A program made the translations under genes and the position numbers. This document shows, in pieces, positions 37,274 to 46,341 of a stretch of DNA of 64,000 nt. Under the pieces are notes generated by a model, which saw only the letters and a list, made by a program, of their open reading frames with translations, did no database searches and was not told the origin of the DNA. How positions within the stretch are numbered: position 1 is the stretch's first letter; the number at the start of each line of letters is the position of its first letter. Source of the DNA: CAYMYN01 sp964394665 (GTDB lineage: Bacteria > Planctomycetota > UBA1135 > GCA-002686595); NCBI GenBank assembly GCA_964394665.1, contig CAYMYN010000024.1, positions 3,158-67,157 on the forward strand, read 5' to 3'.

Positions 37274-38244
37274 GGCGCGCTCGCCTCCGGCGCGCCGCCC
37301 GTCAGGGCCGCCACCAGATGCTCGCCGATCTCGTTCGCCACGCGCCGCGCCTCGGCCAGATCGGCCGGGTTGGCGCCGCCCACGGCGCGGTGGCCGCCGC
37401 CCCCGTAGCGCTCCATCAGCTCGCCGACGTGCACGCCGCCGCGGGGCAGGTTCCAGGGGTTCTCGCCGCAGGTGACGTGGAAACCCGAGCGCGTGGGGAT
37501 CACGCCCACCGCGTAGGAGATGTCGGGGTGGTGGTAGAAGGCCGCGAAACGCTCGCGCCGGATCTGGCTCGAGGAGGCGTCGTAGCACAAGACGCCCGCG
37601 CGCCGCCACTTGACCGTGGGCGGGAACTGCTCGAGCGCCCGGTCGCGGTTGCGCGAGGCGCGCTGGTGCGCCTTCTCGACGTCGTCGCGGTCGGCGATCT
37701 CGTCCAGGGTTCCGTCGCGCATCGCGCCGACGAGCACGTCGACGAAGTCCACGTTGGGCGCGGCGGTGAGGGCACGCGCGATGCGCAGGGCGGGCTCGTC
37801 GCCAAAGATCGCCTGCTCGACGGAGCGGTACCGCGCGGCGTCGATGACGTCCGACCAACGCGCCATCTCGACGAAGCGCTCGGGCGCGCGGTAGCCCCAG
37901 TGCTCGGCCGCGTGGGAGAGGATCAGGGGCGGGCAGGAGGGCGAGGTCTCGTCCCAGCGCCAGCGCTCGCTGGGCGCGTACTGCTCGCGCAGCTCGGGGC
38001 TCAGGAAGGTCGTGGGGTGGTGGTCGAACCAGTACTCCGCCCGCGGGTGGAAGTGGAAGTCGACCACGGCGAAGCGTTGATCGCGCTCGAAGGCCTCCCA
38101 GTCGCGGCGCTGGTCGTAGTTGACGCTCTGCCAGCGCGGCTCTTCGCCGCGCACCTCGCCCAGGACGGAGGCGAGCACCGCCGCGGACACCATGCCGTCG
38201 AAGTCACGGTGGTAGTGGATCACGAGCGGTCGCGGGACTCCCAT
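37270..38244 (-). CDS. DHH-family phosphoesterase
   Basis: A 324-residue member of the DHH/DHHA1 superfamily (NrnA, RecJ, GdpP relatives). The N-terminus carries HYHRDFDGMVSAAVLASVL (metal motif I). FAVVDFHFHP and WFDHHPTT supply the DHH motif, and the C-terminal DHHA1-type GGVHVGELMERYGGGGHRAVGG binds substrate. A nanoRNA or cyclic dinucleotide product could be the substrate; that is not readable here. The ATG follows TATCCT by 7 nt with no ribosome-binding site. Confidence 0.87.
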   Translation of the reverse strand: MGVPRPLVIHYHRDFDGMVSAAVLASVLGEVRGEEPRWQSVNYDQRRDWEAFERDQRFAVVDFHFHPRAEYWFDHHPTTFLSPELREQYAPSERWRWDETSPSCPPLILSHAAEHWGYRAPERFVEMARWSDVIDAARYRSVEQAIFGDEPALRIARALTAAPNVDFVDVLVGAMRDGTLDEIADRDDVEKAHQRASRNRDRALEQFPPTVKWRRAGVLCYDASSSQIRRERFAAFYHHPDISYAVGVIPTRSGFHVTCGENPWNLPRGGVHVGELMERYGGGGHRAVGGANPADLAEARRVANEIGEHLVAALTGGAPEASAP

Positions 38245-38251
38245 GCCGGCC

Positions 38252-38257
38252 AGGATA
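38252..38257 (-). promoter_or_regulatory. TATCCT -10-like element, 7 nt before the DHH gene ATG
   Basis: Reads CACCCTATCCTGGCCGGC then ATG on the minus strand. The gap has no Shine-Dalgarno sequence, so the DHH-rlmN message is probably leaderless. Confidence 0.5.
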
Positions 38258-38283
38258 GGGTGCGGGGATGGGGCGCTCCAGGA

Positions 38284-38450
38284 CTAGTGGGGTGGGTCAT
38301 AGATTCGGCGCCTAGGTCGGCTCGGATGGGCGTTCCTGGCAAGGCGCGTCGACGACGCGTATTCACTGTGATACTCGGAGGAGACACAACGCAGCCAGGG
38401 GCGTTCAGGCGGGTCTACATAGGTGCCGGATCTTTGACCCACCCCACTAG
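38284..38450. repeat. MITE-like or structured-RNA long inverted repeat
   Basis: A 167-bp element bounded by CTAG on both sides. The outer 16 bp of each arm (CTAGTGGGGTGGGTCA and its complement) match perfectly and the outer 34 bp match at 30 positions. Pairing continues inward through a shared CCTGGC. Many of the arm differences are transitions that would be G-U pairs in RNA. A small perfect hairpin, CGCGTCG-A-CGACGCG, sits inside. There is no coding frame. It occupies most of the 299-bp gap between the divergent DHH and gluzincin genes. It could be a non-autonomous transposable element with a CTAG or TA target duplication, or an RNA. Confidence 0.7.
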
Positions 38451-38543
38451 GGTCTCCGTTGCGCGCCGCGGCGGTGCGGGGGAGACTGGGCGCCCCCCAG
38501 GGCTCGCGGGCCCCACCTGGGTCCCCGAGTGGAGAGATCGACG

Positions 38544-41500
38544 ATGCGCGCCGCCCTGCTGCTCCTGTGTGTCCTGCCCCTGGCCGCCGCGGCTCCGCGC
38601 CAGGCGTCCGAGTCGACCCTGGTTACGCGCTACCACGCCCTGGGGCGCGAGATGGAGCGCGCCGGTGAGCCTCTGACGGCGCGCGGGCACTACGAACGCG
38701 TCCTCGAGCGCGATCCGCGCCACCTGCCGACCCTGCACCGCCTGGCGCTGGTCGAGCAGGCCCTGGGCGAGCTCGACGCCGCCGTCGACCACGCCGGGCG
38801 TTTCCTCGACGCCTGGCGCCACCTCCCGGACCCTCCGCGCGCCCTGCGGCCGGCCCAGCAGGAGCTCGCGGCCCTGCTCTCCAAGCTCGACCCGTTGCGG
38901 GGCGAGCTCGACGGCGCGCGGCGCAAGTACGTCGGGCAGCTCCTGGGCCTCGCGCAGCGTCAGATGGACGGCGGTGCGTGGCACTCGGCGCGCGCCATCC
39001 TGGTCGAGGCCCTGGCCACCGACCCCGAGCACCCCGAGCTGGCCGCCGGTCTGGCGCGCATCCGCGCCGAGGGCGGCAACGAGCTGGCCGTCGAGGACGA
39101 GCGCGGGGGCTCCGACCCCCTGGCTGGAGTCAGCCCCGAGTGGGTCGCGGCCGAGGACCCCAAGCACGTCGATTGGGACAAGGCCTGGCAGCACGAGACC
39201 CCGCACTATCGCGTGCGCACCAACGCCGGGTACGTCGTGCTGCGCACGGTGGCCCACGCGATGGAGCAGATGAACGTCTTCTACCGGCGCTTCCACCGCT
39301 ACAAGGAGGAGGGCGGCGGGATCCCGAAGGCCAACGTGCTCCTGTTCCGGGATCGCGAGCAGTACATGCGCCTGGGCAACGCGCCCGTGGAGTGGGCCGG
39401 CGGCCACTGGGACGGAACCAACGTCGTCACCTACGACCACCGCGAGGGCAGCCAAGGCTCCCTGCGCGACACGCTGCAGACGCTCTTCCACGAGGCCAGC
39501 CACCAGTTCACCTCGCTCGCCGGCGGCTCGGCCGTGCCGGCCTGGCTCAACGAAGGCATGGCGAGTTTCTTCGAGGGCACGCGCCTGCTCTCGAACGGGC
39601 GCGTCGACTGGAACCTCGTCGCCCCGGGTCGCCTCTACCCGCTGATCGCCGACCTCGACAAGCCCGACCGCAATCGGCTCGAGGACGTGATCCGCGGCAA
39701 CGTCGCGGACTACCGCGTCTACTATCCGTGGGGCTGGGGCATCGTCTACTACCTCTACAACGCCGAGGACAGCGAGGGACGCCTGCTGTACCGCCACCTG
39801 CTGCCGGAGTACTTCCAGAAGTACCACTCGCCCGATCACGTCGGGCGCTTCACGCAGTTCTTCGTCGACGGGCCCAAGCTCCCGGGCGTGCGCACCTTGG
39901 GCGACTTCGAGCAACGCTTCATCGAGTTCGTGCGTCGCCTCGAGGAGGAGGACAAGGGGCAGTTCGACGCCGCGCGTTCCTACGAGGAGCGCGCCGATCG
40001 CCAGGCGGCGTTGCGCGAGTGGGGCCGGGCGGTCGAGCTGTACGAGCGCTCGCTCGAGCGCGACCCCGACCATCCGGTCGTGCTGTGGAAGCTGGCGGGC
40101 GTGCTCGAGCAGGCGGCCCAGCCCGATCGCGCGGCGGGCACCCTGCGCCAGTGGCTGTCGGTCGCGGCCCTCGACGGCGCGCCCGAGGCCCTCGAACAGG
40201 AGGCGCGCGAGCGCATCCGGCGCCTGGACGGCACCGCGCGCCGCCTCGAACGACTGCGGGCCGACTTCCACGCCGATGCCCTGAAGCTCGCCCGCGCCTA
40301 CGCCGAGCGCGGCTTCCCGCGCACCGCGCTGCGCGTGCTGCGCGGCCCCGCGACCGCCCTGCCGCCCAGCGAGGAGGCGCGCGCGCTCTACTTCGATATC
40401 GAGGACCGCAGCGGTGTCTCGCTCGAGACCTGGCAACTGGTATTCAACGAGACCGACCTGGCCGGCTTCCACGGAGCCGGGGCCGGGGACTTCCGCGTCG
40501 CCTCGGGGATGATCGTCGCGGACGTGCCCGAGCTCGGCGAGCCCGCGCGCCCCCGTCCCTCGGGTCCGACCACCGGCAACGCGCCGGGCGCGGTCCGTGC
40601 GGGGGAGTCCTTCCTCTTCCGGCGCCTGTTCGTCGACCGCGAGCCGGTGGGGGACTGGTCCCTCTCGGCGGAGCTGCGCTTCGAGGAGGGCTGCCGCATG
40701 GCTGGCCTGTGCTTCGGGCGCAAGGCCGACGGGTTGTTCCATGGCGTCGTGCTCCTGCCCCAGGGCTACGTCGACCTCTCGTCCTTCGGCACCGACGGCA
40801 AGCCGCTCTTCCGCACCGAGCACCCGCTGCGCGGCGAGTGGCAGCACCTGCGCATCGACGTCGCGGGCACGCGCTTGGTGGTGCGCGTGAACGGCGCGGA
40901 GGTCTTCGACCACTTGTTCACGACCCGCGCCGAGCTGCGCGGCGACTTCGGGCTGCTGGCCGGCACGGGGCGCTCGATGTTCCGCGAGATCAAGTTGCTC
41001 GAGTACGACCCGAGCCTCCCGCGGCGCCAGGCGATCGGCCGCCGGCGCGCCGCCGCGCCGATCGACGTGGCCCAGGGATTCCCTGCGCCTGCGCGGGCCG
41101 AGGCGGGCCAACTCGCGTTCCTGGGGAGCGCGCCGCCGGCCCTGGGCGAACTCGAGTGGATCGGCGATCCGCCCGGCGGCGGGGATCTCGACCGGCTGCT
41201 CGATTGGCCGGCGATCCTCGTCTTCTGGACGACGTACTCCGAGCTCAACCCGACCACCGGCGTGTTGCCGGCCTTGGCCGCCCTGCGCGAGCGCTACGGC
41301 GAGCTCGACCTGCCCGTGTTGCTCGTGAGCGACGAGGAGAGTTCCAAGCTGCGCATCTTCGCGCGCGACCGCGGCCTGCCCTACGCCGTGGCGAGCGACC
41401 CCAGGCACGGGGCCTACGGACCCTATTCGATCGCGCGCCACGGCTTGCCGCGGGCCTATCTGCTCGACCTCGACGGCAGCGTGGTGTGGGAGGGGAATCC

Positions 41501-42143
41501 CGACTTCCACCCCGAGCACGGCTCGTACCTCGACGAACCCCTGGCGGGCCTGGTGCGTTCACGGCGGCTCCCCGAGTTGGTGCGCGCCGAAGAGACCCTG
41601 CGCCTGGCGGAGCTGGCCTTCGCGGAGGGCCGTTACGCCGACGCGGCCGAGGCCTGGCGCCAGGTCGCCGAGCTCGGGGTCACGCACCCGCGGGTCGCCC
41701 GCGCCCGCGCGGCCCTGGGTCGCCTCGAGGAGCTGGGGGAAGGGTGGTTGGCCGAGGCCGCCGAGCTCGAGGCCGGGGGCCGCGTGCTCCAGGCAGCGCG
41801 CCGGATCGGTCGCGTGGCGAACGAACTGCCCGGGACGGCGGTCGCGGGCCGCGCAGCGGAACGCGCGGCCGCGCTGGCCTCGAGCAAGGCCCTGCGCGAC
41901 GCGCGCCGACTCGAGAACCGCCTCGCCCGCGTGGAAGCCGACCTGGGCCGCAATCGGATCCCAGCGGCCCGGGAGGTGCTGGTCGACATGCGCGCCAAGC
42001 TCGTCGGCAACGAGGATCCCTGGGCGGCCGAGCGGGTGCGCTTCCTGCTCGAGGGCCTCGAAGCCGCCCGCCCCGCGGCGGAGCTGCTGGTGGACTACCG
42101 CCTGGTCTTCCCCGACCTCGCGCTCACCCCCAGCGGCACCTGA
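38544..42143 (+). CDS. secreted gluzincin/TPR/lectin-like/thioredoxin-like fusion protein
   Basis: The 1,199-residue exported protein (signal peptide residues 1-17) combines several modules. First come TPR-like helical repeats (about 25-180). A gluzincin metalloprotease-like domain follows with FHEASHQF near residue 314 and LNEGMASFFEG near 334 (HExxH plus downstream Glu), and then more TPR. A concanavalin/3-keto-disaccharide hydrolase-like beta domain spans about 630-820. A thioredoxin/TlpA-like fold spans about 885-1000, where WTTYSELN replaces the WCxxC motif. A helical tail ends the protein. The zinc motif looks intact but the thioredoxin-like part has no redox cysteines. The ATG is preceded by GGAGAG at 8-13 nt. 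Substrate is unknown. Confidence 0.8.
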   Translation: MRAALLLLCVLPLAAAAPRQASESTLVTRYHALGREMERAGEPLTARGHYERVLERDPRHLPTLHRLALVEQALGELDAAVDHAGRFLDAWRHLPDPPRALRPAQQELAALLSKLDPLRGELDGARRKYVGQLLGLAQRQMDGGAWHSARAILVEALATDPEHPELAAGLARIRAEGGNELAVEDERGGSDPLAGVSPEWVAAEDPKHVDWDKAWQHETPHYRVRTNAGYVVLRTVAHAMEQMNVFYRRFHRYKEEGGGIPKANVLLFRDREQYMRLGNAPVEWAGGHWDGTNVVTYDHREGSQGSLRDTLQTLFHEASHQFTSLAGGSAVPAWLNEGMASFFEGTRLLSNGRVDWNLVAPGRLYPLIADLDKPDRNRLEDVIRGNVADYRVYYPWGWGIVYYLYNAEDSEGRLLYRHLLPEYFQKYHSPDHVGRFTQFFVDGPKLPGVRTLGDFEQRFIEFVRRLEEEDKGQFDAARSYEERADRQAALREWGRAVELYERSLERDPDHPVVLWKLAGVLEQAAQPDRAAGTLRQWLSVAALDGAPEALEQEARERIRRLDGTARRLERLRADFHADALKLARAYAERGFPRTALRVLRGPATALPPSEEARALYFDIEDRSGVSLETWQLVFNETDLAGFHGAGAGDFRVASGMIVADVPELGEPARPRPSGPTTGNAPGAVRAGESFLFRRLFVDREPVGDWSLSAELRFEEGCRMAGLCFGRKADGLFHGVVLLPQGYVDLSSFGTDGKPLFRTEHPLRGEWQHLRIDVAGTRLVVRVNGAEVFDHLFTTRAELRGDFGLLAGTGRSMFREIKLLEYDPSLPRRQAIGRRRAAAPIDVAQGFPAPARAEAGQLAFLGSAPPALGELEWIGDPPGGGDLDRLLDWPAILVFWTTYSELNPTTGVLPALAALRERYGELDLPVLLVSDEESSKLRIFARDRGLPYAVASDPRHGAYGPYSIARHGLPRAYLLDLDGSVVWEGNPDFHPEHGSYLDEPLAGLVRSRRLPELVRAEETLRLAELAFAEGRYADAAEAWRQVAELGVTHPRVARARAALGRLEELGEGWLAEAAELEAGGRVLQAARRIGRVANELPGTAVAGRAAERAAALASSKALRDARRLENRLARVEADLGRNRIPAAREVLVDMRAKLVGNEDPWAAERVRFLLEGLEAARPAAELLVDYRLVFPDLALTPSGT

Positions 42144-42199
42144 CGACTTCCCTTCCAGCCCCAGCTCGCTTCGCCCCACCCATCCTCTTCCTCCTTCAG

Positions 42200-42302
42200 G
42201 TCTCCGTGCCCTCCGTGGCTCTGTGGTTCATTGTCTCCGGGGTCTTGGCGCCCCAGCTTCGGAGAAGAAAATCAGCCACAGAGCCACGGAGAGCACAGAG
42301 AC
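42200..42302. repeat. CACAGAG-type inverted repeat between convergent genes
   Basis: GTCTCCGTGCCCTCCGTGG and the following 8 bases (42200-42226) form an inverted repeat with 42276-42302; 25 of 27 positions match and both differences are transitions. The 49-nt centre has a GGGG/CCCC mini-stem around GGCGCC. The CCACAGAGCCACGGAGAGCA wording resembles repeat families I associate with planctomycete and acidobacterial DNA. It probably acts as a shared transcript end. Confidence 0.65.
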
Positions 42303-42352
42303 CGGAAGGAGCCGGAGCGGAAGGGGTGGGAAGGGGAGCGGGGGCGGTCCGG

Positions 42353-43816
42353 TCAGCGTTGGGTGGAGAGCCAGCGCAGGAACTTGCCCTCCAGGGTCGC
42401 CGGGCTGCACTCGAGGTCGGAGAGGGGCGCGCCGTAGACCGTCAGCACGATCTCCTCCACGCCGGCGGTGTTGGTGGGATCGGCGAGGGCGGCCAGGAGC
42501 TGGGCGAAGGCCTGCTCGGAGTTCTTCTTGGAGCCCGCGGCGTGATTCTGGAGCCAGAACACGAAGCCGCACTGGTACGCGCGCAGGAACTCGAGGAAAT
42601 CGCCGTGCACGAAGTCGGGCGGGGAGCCGACTTCGGCGGCCGCCGCGCCGAAGATCGGCGCCGAGACCACCGTGCGCTGGGACTCGTCCCGCGATTGGAG
42701 CAGGAAACGCGCCAGCTCGTTGCGGGAACCCTCGCGCACCGAGCGCCCGCTGCGCTGGACCTGGCGCAGGATCCGCAGGTAGCGGTCCTTGCCCCCGTCC
42801 ATGCGCCAGCGCGTCTCGGCCACGTTCTGCGGCAGGCGGCCGCCCTCCGAGGCTCCGCCGCGCACGAACACCTCGCGCTTCTGGGTCTGGTTGGCCGACA
42901 GGTCGCCGTCGACCCGCGTGCGGATCTCGCCGAACTGGTCCACCACCAGGTTCATGACCAGACCCTTGCCCAGCTCCGCCGGCATGCCGCCCGCGTAGTA
43001 GACGTCGACCAGGCGCAGCAGGGCGAGCTGCACGACCTGCTGCTGGATCCCGGTCGCAGAGCGCTCGTCCATCGGCGTGCTGGCCGTGTAGTCGCCCGCG
43101 GCGCCGCCCGTGGCGGTGTACTCGAGGGCGATCACCTTGCGATCGTCGACGCTGAACTCGAGCCACTCCTCGACCCCGGGTTGCCAGAAGATCGAGCGCA
43201 GGTCCTGCTTGGCCCAACCCGCGAGCGCCAACAGCTCGACGAACTCCTTGCGGGTGGGCGCCAGCACGAGCCGCACGGGTCCCTCCAGGGTGCGGCCCCC
43301 GGAGAGGCCCCGACTGGCGAGCATCGCGGCGCGCGCGCGCTCGGCGGCCTGCCGGATCTCGTCCTTGGGCGCCAGGGCGAGCCGCAGGGCGCGCTGCTCG
43401 CCCGCGGCGGCCCGCGCCAACTCCGCGGGCGTCCACTTGGAGGTCCAGGTCAGGAGGGCCGACAGGTCGGCGCGGACGTCCTTGGACACCGCCTGGGCCG
43501 GATCGGCCCGCGCGAGCCAGAGACGTTGCGCCTCGAGCAGGGCCGTGGAGACGTCGGCGAAGGCCTGGGCCCAGCGGCGGTCCGCCAGGCTGCGGGCCGG
43601 GATCGCGAGCTCGAAGAGCCCGAGGTCGATCGCGCAGAAGTGGCGCCCGAAGAAGGCGTCGAGTTCGAACGTCGCCGCGTCGGCTCCGGTCTCTCCGTGG
43701 GCGGTGAGGATGCGCTGGGCGATCTCCTCGAAGGGGAGCTGGGGCGCGGCGGACGCGGGGGCGTGGACGAGGGGCAGGGCCGCCACGAGGGCGGCGAGCA
43801 GGCGAGCGCAGTGCAT
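42353..43816 (-). CDS. secreted protein of unknown function
   Basis: A 487-residue protein with a clear signal peptide (MHCARLLAALVAALPLVHAPASA). The rest is a mixed alpha/beta soluble region with few cysteines; a segment VVQLALLRLVDVYYAGGMPAELGKGL and the C-terminal KFLRWLSTQR stand out, but I do not recognise a family or a catalytic motif. It is similar in style to secreted proteins such as the convergent neighbour. The ATG has a strong GGAGGA 8-13 nt upstream on the minus strand, while its 5' region carries a dyad and a G11 tract. Confidence 0.75.
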   Translation of the reverse strand: MHCARLLAALVAALPLVHAPASAAPQLPFEEIAQRILTAHGETGADAATFELDAFFGRHFCAIDLGLFELAIPARSLADRRWAQAFADVSTALLEAQRLWLARADPAQAVSKDVRADLSALLTWTSKWTPAELARAAAGEQRALRLALAPKDEIRQAAERARAAMLASRGLSGGRTLEGPVRLVLAPTRKEFVELLALAGWAKQDLRSIFWQPGVEEWLEFSVDDRKVIALEYTATGGAAGDYTASTPMDERSATGIQQQVVQLALLRLVDVYYAGGMPAELGKGLVMNLVVDQFGEIRTRVDGDLSANQTQKREVFVRGGASEGGRLPQNVAETRWRMDGGKDRYLRILRQVQRSGRSVREGSRNELARFLLQSRDESQRTVVSAPIFGAAAAEVGSPPDFVHGDFLEFLRAYQCGFVFWLQNHAAGSKKNSEQAFAQLLAALADPTNTAGVEEIVLTVYGAPLSDLECSPATLEGKFLRWLSTQR

Positions 43817-44140
43817 GGGGGCTTCCTCCAGTCTTCCGATGCCGGGTCGGGCGGGGGACGGCGCCCTGGGAGCTCCGACCACCGGGTCGGCGCCTACGGG
43901 AAGAACGACACGAGCCTTTCGGAGTCTCCGAAAACCTTTCCGGAATGACGTAAGAATCGTGCTGACCCTTCCCACGGCCCCAGGGGCGGGATTCGGGGGG
44001 GGGGGCCCGGTCCCACTGCCTTTCTCCGAGCGCCGCGGGAATCCACACCCGACCGCAGGCGATCCCGCGGGACGGAGGGCGAGCCTTCGTCGCCCCGGGG
44101 GAAGCCGCGGGACCGGGGAGGCGGAGTCCCTAGCGGGCGC
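43817..44140. other. 324-bp intergenic region upstream of the secreted protein gene
   Basis: Lies between two minus-strand genes, downstream of clpX. It holds the Shine-Dalgarno of the 42353-43816 gene, a 17-bp dyad (43917-43933), a relatively AT-rich stretch near 43940-43960 that may hold its promoter, and a run of 11 G at 43995-44005. I see no small ORF with support and no intrinsic terminator with a T-tract for clpX. Confidence 0.6.
43917..43933. promoter_or_regulatory. dyad TTTCGGA-GTC-TCCGAAA, possible operator
   Basis: A perfect 7-bp inverted repeat with 3-bp centre, about 100 bp upstream of the secreted protein start and next to a related CTTTCCGGAA. Its short spacing suits a dimeric regulator or a small hairpin in the leader. 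No regulator gene is adjacent. Confidence 0.35.
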
Positions 44141-45535
<1,395 letters not shown>

Positions 45536-45563
45536 GCGTGTCCTGCTGCTCGGGTCGTCCGCG

Positions 45564-45569
45564 ATTCTA
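45564..45569 (-). promoter_or_regulatory. TAGAAT -10 candidate for clpX
   Basis: Reads AGGGTAGAATCGCGG on the minus strand, 28 nt before the clpX ATG and downstream of the clpP hairpin. It suggests clpX can be transcribed independently of tig-clpP. No good -35 is seen. Confidence 0.4.
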
Positions 45570-45621
45570 CCCTGATCTCCGCGCTCGGGCGCGCGGGAGC
45601 CCCGGGGCGGGAGCCCCGCGC

Positions 45622-45669
45622 GGAGTCCGTACCGGATCGGGGCGCGCGCGTCGCTCCGGTACGGACTCC
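45622..45669 (-). terminator. 15-bp stem hairpin between clpP and clpX
   Basis: GGAGTCCGTACCGGA and TCCGGTACGGACTCC form a perfect 15-bp stem with an 18-nt GC-rich loop, starting 9 bp past the clpP stop. There is no following U-tract, so it may act as an RNA-stabilising or partial termination structure. A direct repeat GCGGGAGCCCC (45593 and 45608) lies just beyond it. Confidence 0.5.
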
Positions 45670-45677
45670 ACGCCCCA

Positions 45678-46283
45678 TCAGGAGCTGGGGGGCACGGCGC
45701 CCGGACGGGCGACGATGTGGTCGATCAGGCCGAACTCCTGGGACTCCTCGGGGGACATGAAGTTGTCCCGCTCGGTGGCCTTGGCGATCTCCTTCTGGGA
45801 CTTCCCGGTGTGGAAGGCCAGGATGTCCTCGAGCTTGCGCTTGAGCTTGAGGGTCTCCTTGATCTGGATCTCCATGTCCATCGCGGTGCCCTGCGCGCCG
45901 CCCCAGGGCTGGTGGATCATGACCCGCGCGTGGGGCAGGGCGTAGCGCTTGCCCTTGGCGCCGCCGGCGAGCAGCAGCGCGCCCATCGAGGCCGCCTGGC
46001 CCAGGCAGTAGGTGGCGATGTCGGGCTCGACGAGCTGCATCGTGTCGTAGATCGCCAGGCCCGCCGTGACCGAGCCGCCCGGCGAGTTGATGTACATCTT
46101 GATGTCCTGCGAGTGCCCCGTCTTGTCGAGGAACAAGAGCTGGGCCATCACCGAGTTGGCGACCGCGTCGTTGACCTCGGTCCCCAGGAAGATGATCCGG
46201 TCCTCGAGCAGGCGCGAGTAGATGTCGTAGGTGCGCTCGCCGCGGCCGGTCTTCTCGATGACGTAGGGGATGTAGTAGCTCAT
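45678..46283 (-). CDS. clpP: ATP-dependent Clp protease proteolytic subunit ClpP
   Basis: The serine peptidase chamber of ClpXP. The 201-residue product has the catalytic triad Ser99 (GQAASMGA), His124 (VMIHQPWGG) and Asp173 (ERDNFMSPEE), the INSPGGSVTAG oxyanion segment and the conserved YDIYSRLLEDRIIFLG start region. The length and the short N-terminus are normal. The gene order tig-clpP-clpX is the common bacterial arrangement; tig ends 58 bp upstream, so the two probably share a transcript. Confidence 0.98.
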   Translation of the reverse strand: MSYYIPYVIEKTGRGERTYDIYSRLLEDRIIFLGTEVNDAVANSVMAQLLFLDKTGHSQDIKMYINSPGGSVTAGLAIYDTMQLVEPDIATYCLGQAASMGALLLAGGAKGKRYALPHARVMIHQPWGGAQGTAMDMEIQIKETLKLKRKLEDILAFHTGKSQKEIAKATERDNFMSPEESQEFGLIDHIVARPGAVPPSS

Positions 46284-46341
46284 TGGGGATCGCTGGGGGC
46301 CTTGCTCGGGGTCTCGATGGGATGGAGTGGGGCTGCGCTCG

